The notes under the pieces were generated by a model. The model did not search any database, was not told the DNA's origin, and worked only from the letters and a program-made list of their open reading frames with translations. From Bacteroidales bacterium (lineage in GTDB: Bacteria; Bacteroidota; Bacteroidia; Bacteroidales; P3), in NCBI GenBank assembly GCA_900771365.1, contig CAAGNU010000049.1:1-11674 (forward strand): a DNA stretch of 11,674 nt, read 5' to 3'. Positions within the stretch are counted from its first letter, which is position 1, and each line of letters begins with the position of its first letter. Both the position numbers and the translations under genes were made by a program. Positions 6,064 to 11,674 of the stretch are shown here, in pieces.

Positions 6064-6079
6064 CTAATACCATCAAGCA

Positions 6080-8140
6080 ATGATCTACAACGATAAAGAT
6101 AAAAAGTTCAAGCGCTATACCATCACTTCCGCCCTGCCCTACGCTAACGGCCCCGTGCATATCGGACATCTGGCTGGCGTGTATGTGCCTGCCGACGTTT
6201 ATGCCCGTTATTTGCGTAGTGCTGGTGAAGAGGTGATGTTCATTGGAGGCAGCGATGAGCACGGCGTGCCCATCACCATCAAGGCTCGCAAAGAGGGTGT
6301 CTCGCCTCAGGACATCGTGGATCGCTACCACAATATTATCAAAGACTCCTTCAAGGAACTCGGCATCTCGTTCGACATCTACAGCCGCACTTCCAGCCCT
6401 GAGCATCACGAGACGGCTGCTGCCTACTTCAAGAAACTCTATGAAGAGGGCAAGTTTGTCGAGAAGACCTCCATGCAGTACTACGACGAGGAAGCCCACC
6501 AGTTCCTCGCCGACCGCTATATCACAGGCACTTGTCCACATTGTGGCAACGAGCACGCCTACGGCGACCAGTGTGAGGCTTGCGGCACCTCGCTTAATGC
6601 CACGGACCTCATCAATCCCAAGTCCGCCCTCAGCGGTAATCCTCCCGTGATGAAGGAGACCAAGCATTGGTACCTCCCCCTCGACCAGGACGAGCCCTGG
6701 CTGCGCGAATGGATTCTCGACCAGCACAAAGGCGACTGGAAGACCAACGTCTACGGACAGTGCAAGTCGTGGATAGATGCGGGTCTTCAGCCTCGTGCCG
6801 TCACCCGCGACCTCGACTGGGGCGTCAAAGTGCCTGTCGAAAACGCAGAAGGCAAAGTGCTCTATGTCTGGTTCGATGCTCCTATCGGCTATATCAGCTT
6901 CACCAAGCAGCTCAAAGGCACCGATTGGGAGAAGTGGTGGAAGGACGGCGATACCAAGCTGGTACACTTTATCGGCAAGGACAATATCGTCTTCCATTGC
7001 ATCATCTTCCCCTCTATGCTCAAGGCTGACGGTAGCTATATCCTTCCCGAGAATGTTCCCGCCAACGAGTTCCTCAACCTTGAGGGCGACAAAATCAGCA
7101 CCTCCCGCAACTGGGCTGTGTGGCTGCACGAATACCTCAAAGATATGCCAGGCAAGCAGGATGTGCTCCGCTACACCCTGTGCAGCAACGCCCCAGAGAC
7201 CAAGGATAACGACTTCACTTGGAAAGACTTCCAGCTGAAGAACAACTCCGAGCTCGTGGCCATCCTCGGCAACTTTGTCAACCGTACACTTGTGCTGACC
7301 CACAAGTTCTTCGAGGGCAAGGTCCCCGAAGCTGGTGTTTGGAACCCTGTCGAAGAAGAGGCCATCAAAGAGATGGCCACCTTCCCCGAGAGAATCGGCC
7401 GCGCCATCGAGACCTATCGTTTCAGGGAAGCCCTCTCCGAGATGATGAACCTCGCCCGTCTGGGCAACAAATACCTCACCGACACCGAGCCTTGGAAGCT
7501 TATCAAGACCGACCCCGCCCGTACCGCCACGGTGCTCAACCTCTCCTTGCAGATCTGTGCCAACCTGGCCATCCTCTGCGAGCCTTTCTTGCCTTTCACG
7601 GCTGAGAAGATGCGCAAGATGCTCAACTTCGAAGCCAAAGGCTGGCGCGAAGCCGGCGCTGCTGACCTTCTCGAAGGCGGCCACGTCATCAACAAGCCTG
7701 AATTGCTTTTTGAGCAAATTGATGATGCCACCATCGAGGCACAAGTCAACAAACTCCTTGAGACCAAACGTCAGAACGAGCTCAATGCCTGGGCTCCCGC
7801 AGCCGTCAAGCCCACTGTGGCCTTCGACGAGTTTGGCAAGGTGGACATCCGCGTGGGTACTGTCTTGGAATGCACCAAAGTGCCCAAGGCCGACAAGCTC
7901 CTCCAGTTCAAGATTGAGGATGGTATGGGCACCCGCACCATCGTGAGCGGTATCGCCAAGTTCTATCCCGAGCCCGAAAAGCTCGTGGGCATGCAGGTCT
8001 GCTTCATAGCCAACTTCGCACCCCGCAAGCTCAAAGGCGTTGAGAGCCAGGGCATGATCCTCAGCGCTGAGGACAAGGACGGACGCCTCGTGCTCGTCAC
8101 CCCCAGCCAGCTTGTCACCCCAGGCTGCAATGTCGGTTAA
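6080..8140 (+). CDS. metG: Methionyl-tRNA synthetase
   Basis: MetRS attaches methionine to initiator and elongator tRNA-Met in the cytosol. The 686-aa protein is full length for the Bacteroidetes form. It has a class I Rossmann catalytic domain with the HIGH motif at 27-30 (PVHIGHLAG). A zinc knuckle lies at 152-168 with C152, C155, C165 and C168 (CPHC ... CEAC). The KMSKS loop appears as KISTS at 338-342, a common variant. A helical anticodon-binding domain follows (about 390-550), then a C-terminal EMAP/Trbp111-like tRNA-binding domain from about 582 (FDEFGKVDIRVGTVLECTKV) that supports dimerisation and tRNA affinity. The ATG at 6080 is the first in frame and puts the catalytic domain at the usual distance. 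A hairpin lies just upstream; no clear promoter is visible there, so read-through or attenuation is possible. Confidence 0.98.
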   Translation: MIYNDKDKKFKRYTITSALPYANGPVHIGHLAGVYVPADVYARYLRSAGEEVMFIGGSDEHGVPITIKARKEGVSPQDIVDRYHNIIKDSFKELGISFDIYSRTSSPEHHETAAAYFKKLYEEGKFVEKTSMQYYDEEAHQFLADRYITGTCPHCGNEHAYGDQCEACGTSLNATDLINPKSALSGNPPVMKETKHWYLPLDQDEPWLREWILDQHKGDWKTNVYGQCKSWIDAGLQPRAVTRDLDWGVKVPVENAEGKVLYVWFDAPIGYISFTKQLKGTDWEKWWKDGDTKLVHFIGKDNIVFHCIIFPSMLKADGSYILPENVPANEFLNLEGDKISTSRNWAVWLHEYLKDMPGKQDVLRYTLCSNAPETKDNDFTWKDFQLKNNSELVAILGNFVNRTLVLTHKFFEGKVPEAGVWNPVEEEAIKEMATFPERIGRAIETYRFREALSEMMNLARLGNKYLTDTEPWKLIKTDPARTATVLNLSLQICANLAILCEPFLPFTAEKMRKMLNFEAKGWREAGAADLLEGGHVINKPELLFEQIDDATIEAQVNKLLETKRQNELNAWAPAAVKPTVAFDEFGKVDIRVGTVLECTKVPKADKLLQFKIEDGMGTRTIVSGIAKFYPEPEKLVGMQVCFIANFAPRKLKGVESQGMILSAEDKDGRLVLVTPSQLVTPGCNVG

Positions 8141-8200
8141 TGGAGATTATATGAACCGATAATATTGATGCCCTCTCTTGGCTGAAGCCAAGATTTGGAA

Positions 8201-8280
8201 CTGAAAGAAATTACCAGAAATTAATCAGAAATTTGTTCTATATCAATAATTTCTGTACAATTTCTGATAATTTCTTTTAG
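8201..8280. repeat. 80-nt imperfect inverted repeat built from AGAAATT-type units
   Basis: Arms 8201-8233 and 8248-8280 pair over 33 positions with four mismatches and one G-T pair, around a 14-nt loop. Each arm holds three copies of a CAGAAATT-like word spaced 10-11 bp apart, so the element is an inverted repeat made of short direct repeats. It lies between metG and the epimerase gene, just before a separate terminator. It is AT-rich, so the RNA hairpin would be long but not very GC-stable. It looks like an extragenic palindromic element. Confidence 0.75.
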
Positions 8281-8281
8281 T

Positions 8282-8315
8282 CTTGTAAGTTTGCAGCAGC
8301 AAACTACAAGTTTTT
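8282..8315 (+). terminator. Rho-independent terminator after metG
   Basis: The arms CTTGTA-a-GTTTGC (8282-8294) and GCAAAC-TACAAG (8299-8310) form a 12-bp stem with one bulged A and an AGCA loop, followed by TTTTT (8311-8315). The left arm also contains TAAGTTTG (8286-8293), a perfect -7 promoter element, but no good -33 TTG lies at the right distance. A promoter for the next gene inside this hairpin is therefore possible but weak. Confidence 0.75.
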
Positions 8316-8337
8316 ATAGATAGAAAATCTTTCAAAA

Positions 8338-9330
8338 ATGACTATCCTGCTTTTGGGCAGCAATGGGCTGCTTGGACATAATGTTCTGAAACAACTTCTG
8401 CAGCAAGGCCATGTGGTACATGCCTTGCTGCGGTCTGTTTCGGCCCTTCACACTGAGGATTTCCCGCAGGCCGACGAGAATCTCCGCATCTATAATGGCT
8501 CTATATTGGACGAGAAGATGCTTTATCAGGCCGCCCAAGGCTGTGAGGCCATCATCAACTGTGCCGGAGTGACCGATATGTCGCTCCTGCACTATGAGGA
8601 CTATCTGCCCATCAACCGCGACCTTTGCGGCAAGCTCATAGCCCTGATGGGACTCTGCGGCATCCGCACCCTTGTCCACACCAGCACGGCCAACACGATA
8701 GGCTACGGCACCCCCGACAATTGGGCTGCTGAGACGGCGCCCATGCAGGCGCCCTTCACACATTCGTTCTACGCCCTCAGCAAGCAGGAAGGAGAGCGGA
8801 CGCTCCAAGAGGCTGCCGCTCAACACCCCGACTGGCACATCATTATCGTCAATCCAGGTTTCATGGTAGGTGCCTACGACACCAAGCCCAGCTCAGGCAC
8901 GCTCCTGCTCACGGGCTATCGCAAGCCCCTCATGGTATCGCCTAAGGGCGGTAAGAGTTTCATACACGTCGAGGCCGCTGCGGTAGCCATCACCCACGCG
9001 CTCACACAAGGCGAAAACGGCCAAAGATACCTCCTCACGGGGCAGAACATGTCGCTCAAAGCGTTCTATCGCCTACAAGCCGAGGCATGTGGCTACCGTC
9101 AGGCTCTCATCGCCCTCCCCAACTGGCTCCTCGATGTGGCTGGCCGCCTCGGCGACCTGCTGCGCCTCTGCGGCCTTCGCACCCAGCTCAGCACCCGCAA
9201 CGTCCGCCAGCTCATGGTAAAGGAATACTACGACCACGCTCAGGCCACGTCTACCTTAAACATGCCCGAGATAGAAGTTGCCCAAGCCATCCAAGACTTC
9301 TTCGCCTGGCACCTTTCACACCATCGATAA
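8338..9330 (+). CDS. NAD(P)-dependent epimerase/reductase, extended SDR family
   Basis: The 330-aa protein has the Rossmann dinucleotide motif GSNGLLG at 7-13, directly after the first beta strand. Other extended-SDR marks are NCAGVTD at 74-80, the active-site serine region HTSTANTIG at 114-122, and the catalytic Y145-x3-K149 pair (YALSK). NPGFMVG (172-178) and a 'FIHVEAAA' strand (208-215) correspond to the usual NP and HVDDVA motifs. The overall pattern is like dihydroflavonol-4-reductase or sugar-nucleotide epimerase relatives. The substrate cannot be told from the sequence. It is soluble, with no signal peptide. The ATG at 8338 is the only sensible start, 22 nt after the terminator's T-run, so it probably has its own promoter or relies on read-through from metG. 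Confidence 0.9.
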   Translation: MTILLLGSNGLLGHNVLKQLLQQGHVVHALLRSVSALHTEDFPQADENLRIYNGSILDEKMLYQAAQGCEAIINCAGVTDMSLLHYEDYLPINRDLCGKLIALMGLCGIRTLVHTSTANTIGYGTPDNWAAETAPMQAPFTHSFYALSKQEGERTLQEAAAQHPDWHIIIVNPGFMVGAYDTKPSSGTLLLTGYRKPLMVSPKGGKSFIHVEAAAVAITHALTQGENGQRYLLTGQNMSLKAFYRLQAEACGYRQALIALPNWLLDVAGRLGDLLRLCGLRTQLSTRNVRQLMVKEYYDHAQATSTLNMPEIEVAQAIQDFFAWHLSHHR

Positions 9331-9384
9331 GACAATGAGAGTAGTATCTTCGCAAAGATGGATATGCTTTTCCTCTCCCAATAA

Positions 9385-9414
9385 TTGTTATTTTAAAAAC
9401 ATTGTGTATATTTG
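9385..9414 (+). promoter_or_regulatory. Bacteroidetes-type promoter of the peptide/lipoprotein pair
   Basis: The -33 TTG is at 9385-9387 and the -7 TATATTTG at 9407-9414, with a 19-nt spacer. This is the same -7 sequence and spacing as the pyrK promoter. The start site would be near 9420, leaving a leader of about 76 nt before the ATG at 9497. A small 5-bp hairpin (9462-9474) lies within that leader. Confidence 0.68.
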
Positions 9415-9496
9415 CATTTTCAAATGGATAAGTCATAGTGAGATATGATTAGTGCTATTATCATGTAACACATGGCTTTATATTTATGGTATAAAG

Positions 9497-9769
9497 ATGA
9501 ATATGCAGCAAGAAAAGTAGGAATATCATTCGCCGAGGGTGAAATCGGTGGAGTTTAAAGTTGAAGATGGCTTTGCCAGCATCAACTTTGATTTAGGTGC
9601 TGTGCCATTCTATTCACAAGTGGCTAATGATGGCACCTCGTTCTGGGGCGGAAATACGAGTAGCGGTTTTTCACATGGAGACTATGGCTCACAGGGTTTT
9701 TCTTGGGGTGGCTCTTCCGAAGGCTCAGGCAACATGGGCGACTACTCAGAATTTGGTTGGAATTGGTAA
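9497..9769 (+). pseudogene. Short conserved-leader peptide gene interrupted by an in-frame TAG (or restarting at GTG 9539)
   Basis: From ATG 9497 the frame reads MNMQQEK, then TAG (9518-9520), then EYHSPRVKSVEFKVEDGFAS and on to TAA at 9767-9769. The segment after the stop aligns with the 46-aa peptide at 251 (KKQYSNPTVECVECKVEQGF). The amber codon falls exactly where that peptide has lysine 5, so a single A-to-T change in an AAG codon would explain it. The C-terminal part is rich in G, S and aromatics (WGG, FSWGG, FGWNW) and is longer than in the first copy. TAG ends pyrK and the BadF-like gene here, so it is a true stop in this organism. A shortened product could start at GTG 9539 (76 aa), but that would lose part of the conserved leader. 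It shares the promoter at 9385 with the lipoprotein 30 nt downstream. Confidence 0.65.
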
Positions 9770-9799
9770 TTTCGAATAATAATAAATCAAATAATCGTC

Positions 9800-11530
9800 A
9801 TGAAAAGACACATAGTATTTAGTCCAATAGTGGCTGCTTGTATCGCGGTCTTTATGTTTGTTGGATGTCAGAAAGACAACGTAACGTTGCGTGCCCGCAT
9901 GAGCAATTTCGAAAGCGGTAGCAAAGTATACATGGATGCTTACAGCCCTATGTGGAATGGAGGGGAGAATGTAGTTCTCAACGGCCAGACTGTTAGTGTT
10001 CAAGGTAGTGGAAGGCAGGTCACGATGACTGTTCCCACAGCAGCAGTCTATGAAGCTGTGTATCCTGCCGAATATGTTATAGAAAGAGGGCATCTGAAAA
10101 TTCCCAGAGTTCAAGAATATGAGACCGACGCTTCAGGCCGGCAGTTAGTTTGTGCCCCTCTGGGTGCTTATTGCGAAGATGATGCCACGCTGCTGTTTAC
10201 CCCGATGGGCTCGCTTTTGGCCATACAGGTGAACAACAACACATCCCATGGCACTTTGGTTATGGATATGGTGAGTGTCAAAGCCTCTTCGGCAGCCCTC
10301 TGGGGCACGGCAACAATCACCAACATCACCTCCTCCAGCCGTTCTTTTGTTATGGATGACCCATGCTATCCTTATTGTAACGACAGTGTTGTGCTGGCCA
10401 AAATCAATAGTCAGAATAGGACTGAGAGCCTCAACCTCCAAATTGCGCAGGGCAGCACATCAACCTTGTATGTCTATATCCCTGCCATACCGCTCACTTC
10501 CAGCAACCGCTTCACCATCAGAGTCTTCACCCATGTGTTAGGCGATGCTGACAGCAAGTACAACTATGCCTTAACGCAGGCAAACGACTTCAGCGGCAAT
10601 ATCCCGCTTGCAAAGCTGGCACATGTGCCGTTCCCTTTATCCACAAACAATGAGGCTGTCTCCAACATCGATCCGTTCCAAATTGTAATAGAGGGTATGC
10701 TGCCTGGTGAGTTCTCTGTTGGTGTGAATCGAAAAGTTCATTTCTCTCAAGGCAATTTGCAATATTTCTTGAATGGCGTCCATGATGTGGCAGACGGAAA
10801 CACCTTGCCTGGCGTATTTAAATTTGCACTCCGTCAGTATGATGTTATGGGTTCGGATAATTGGTATTTTGGCGACCCAGACTATAACGGCAAAGACCTA
10901 TTTGGATGGGCATCAAGTGGCTATCACGATGTTAATGATCCAGGAAATACCTATTATGATCCAGGTAGTTATTGCTCAATAGAGAATGCCTGTTTCGGCC
11001 CTTATAACAAACAGTTAGATATCACGGGTGATAATGCCAATTACGACTGGGGCGTCTATAATGCAATCTTGAATGGCGGCAACTATCCGGGACTTTGGCG
11101 CACGCTGACCAAAAGTGAATGGGACTACATTATTTCGGGGCGTCCCAATGCTGCCTCAAAATATGGAGTCGGTACGGTAGATGGTGTCTCGGGTCTGGTG
11201 CTTTTGCCTGACACATGGTCGCTGCCGAACGGTTGCTCATTTACTCCGGGCGTGACTACAGGCCAAAATGACTTTTCTCTGAACACATATACGCCTGAAC
11301 AGTGGTTCGCAATGGAAACGGCTGGTGCTGTCTTCTTGCCGCACGGCGGTTTCATATCGAATGGTTATTATACTAATTATAGCCGCTACTGGTCTTCATC
11401 CACATATCCTGAGTCAACTAATAGACGTGCTGCTGCGTATTTCTTGAGTATTAGGGGGAATGAAGTGGTAACTAATCAAAATTGTAGGCTTTTTTGGAAT
11501 TCTGTCCGTCTCTGTAGAGATAGCGACTAA
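9800..11530 (+). CDS. Surface lipoprotein: fimbrillin-like N-terminal half plus FISUMP-like C-terminal half
   Basis: The 576-aa precursor has a signal peptide and a lipobox FVGC with the lipidated cysteine at residue 23. Residues about 30-290 are beta-rich and resemble fimbrillin-like (Mfa-like) domains of Bacteroidales surface proteins. A linker motif, FSVGVNRKVHFSQGNLQYF (305-323), opens the C-terminal half. That half contains LTKSEW (436-441), GLVLLPDTW (465-473), a GAVFLPHGGF motif (509-518), YWSSS (530-534), and an ending of the 'SVRLCRD' type. These are hallmarks of the FISUMP/Fib_succ_major-type domain, related in fold to C-type lectins and often described as ligand-binding. Eight or more cysteines could form disulfides. 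It should sit on the outer membrane and may bind glycan, protein or surface partners. It follows the broken peptide gene by 30 nt, and a possible convergent gene lies downstream. Confidence 0.85.
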   Translation: MKRHIVFSPIVAACIAVFMFVGCQKDNVTLRARMSNFESGSKVYMDAYSPMWNGGENVVLNGQTVSVQGSGRQVTMTVPTAAVYEAVYPAEYVIERGHLKIPRVQEYETDASGRQLVCAPLGAYCEDDATLLFTPMGSLLAIQVNNNTSHGTLVMDMVSVKASSAALWGTATITNITSSSRSFVMDDPCYPYCNDSVVLAKINSQNRTESLNLQIAQGSTSTLYVYIPAIPLTSSNRFTIRVFTHVLGDADSKYNYALTQANDFSGNIPLAKLAHVPFPLSTNNEAVSNIDPFQIVIEGMLPGEFSVGVNRKVHFSQGNLQYFLNGVHDVADGNTLPGVFKFALRQYDVMGSDNWYFGDPDYNGKDLFGWASSGYHDVNDPGNTYYDPGSYCSIENACFGPYNKQLDITGDNANYDWGVYNAILNGGNYPGLWRTLTKSEWDYIISGRPNAASKYGVGTVDGVSGLVLLPDTWSLPNGCSFTPGVTTGQNDFSLNTYTPEQWFAMETAGAVFLPHGGFISNGYYTNYSRYWSSSTYPESTNRRAAAYFLSIRGNEVVTNQNCRLFWNSVRLCRDSD

Positions 11531-11584
11531 ACAATAGGAACCGCATGGCTTAGTCTCAATGGTTCGGTAGGAAAAAGTTAACAA

Positions 11585-11674
11585 TTAGGCGGCAGGAGCC
11601 GCGATATTAAAGAGTTCTTTGACAATTTTGGCATTTATTGACTTGTTCGGACGGAAACCCGACATGACAAAAAA
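11585..11674 (-). CDS. Possible C-terminal fragment of a convergent gene (partial)
   Basis: On the minus strand a frame is open from the window edge to TAA (plus 11585-11587), giving 29 residues: FFVMSGFRPNKSINAKIVKE followed by LFNIAAPAA. The composition is protein-like and basic, and codon choice is similar to the neighbours. However, 29 codons can stay open by chance. A 5-bp GC hairpin (11589-11602) lies in its last codons. It could be the end of a gene convergent with the lipoprotein. I do not recognise the family. Confidence 0.3.
   Translation of the reverse strand, partial: FFVMSGFRPNKSINAKIVKELFNIAAPAA

Noticed and set aside
4988..7744. 918-codon open frame on the minus strand across the lipoprotein gene and metG
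   Set aside because: It is codon-aligned antisense to two genes in the same phase, one of them the unmistakable metG. It stays open because those genes avoid TTA, CTA and TCA codons. Its His/Gly/Val-rich translation resembles no protein.
9346..9359. Small hairpin ATCTT-CGCA-AAGAT after the epimerase gene
   Set aside because: The stem is five AT-rich pairs with no adjacent T-run; I could not support it as a terminator.
9472..9558. 28-codon frame from ATG 9472 overlapping the short peptide gene in another phase
   Set aside because: It has no similarity to the first peptide, while the 9497 frame matches it well. It could only matter as a short upstream leader, for which there is no evidence.
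11531..11674. Template repeat of a diversity-generating retroelement
   Set aside because: I compared this stretch with the 3' end of the lipoprotein gene and saw no near-repeat.

Overview
The window looks like a chromosomal stretch from a Bacteroidales bacterium, most likely Prevotella or a close relative. This rests on MetRS, PyrK and PyrD sequences of Bacteroides/Prevotella type, a DUF5606 protein, a T9SS-like C-terminal tail, two lipoproteins with lipoboxes, and promoters with the Bacteroidetes -33 TTG / -7 TAnnTTTG layout. No rRNA, tRNA, CRISPR array or complete mobile element is visible.

Layout. (1) 1-456: the 3' end of a secreted protein with a T9SS-like tail, then a 46-aa peptide gene, closed by a perfect 16-bp terminator hairpin. 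(2) 457-1171: about 700 bp without a credible gene. Its first part is G-rich and full of short tandem and inverted repeats; its end is AT-rich and carries the pyrK promoter with an inverted repeat over the predicted transcription start. (3) 1172-4212: a tight four-gene operon (gaps of 3, 7 and 4 nt): pyrK, a two-TM hypothetical gene, pyrD, and a BadF/N-acetylglucosamine-kinase-like ATPase. PyrK and PyrD together form the NAD-dependent class 1B dihydroorotate dehydrogenase. The membrane gene between them differs in codon use and looks inserted. (4) 4234-5998: its own promoter, a DUF5606 protein with a Lys/Ala/Pro tail, and a lipoprotein with a YD-repeat-like region. (5) 6013-8315: a hairpin, metG (complete, with Zn knuckle and C-terminal tRNA-binding domain), an 80-nt imperfect inverted repeat and a terminator. 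(6) 8338-9330: an extended-SDR NAD(P)-dependent epimerase/reductase. (7) 9385-11530: a strong promoter, a short peptide gene broken by an in-frame TAG, and a 576-aa surface lipoprotein with a fimbrillin-like N-terminal half and a FISUMP-like C-terminal half. (8) 11585-11674: a possible convergent partial gene cut by the window edge.

The most interesting signal is that the two short peptides (251-391 and 9497-9769) share an N-terminal module of the form K-x-[QE]-Y-x-x-P-x-V-x-x-V-E-x-K-V-E-x-G-F but have different C-termini. Each sits directly beside a gene for an exported protein. In the second copy an amber codon falls where the first copy has a lysine. This suggests a dispersed family of small peptides tied to surface proteins; their function is unknown to me. 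The rest is mostly ordinary housekeeping, with some notable intergenic structure.
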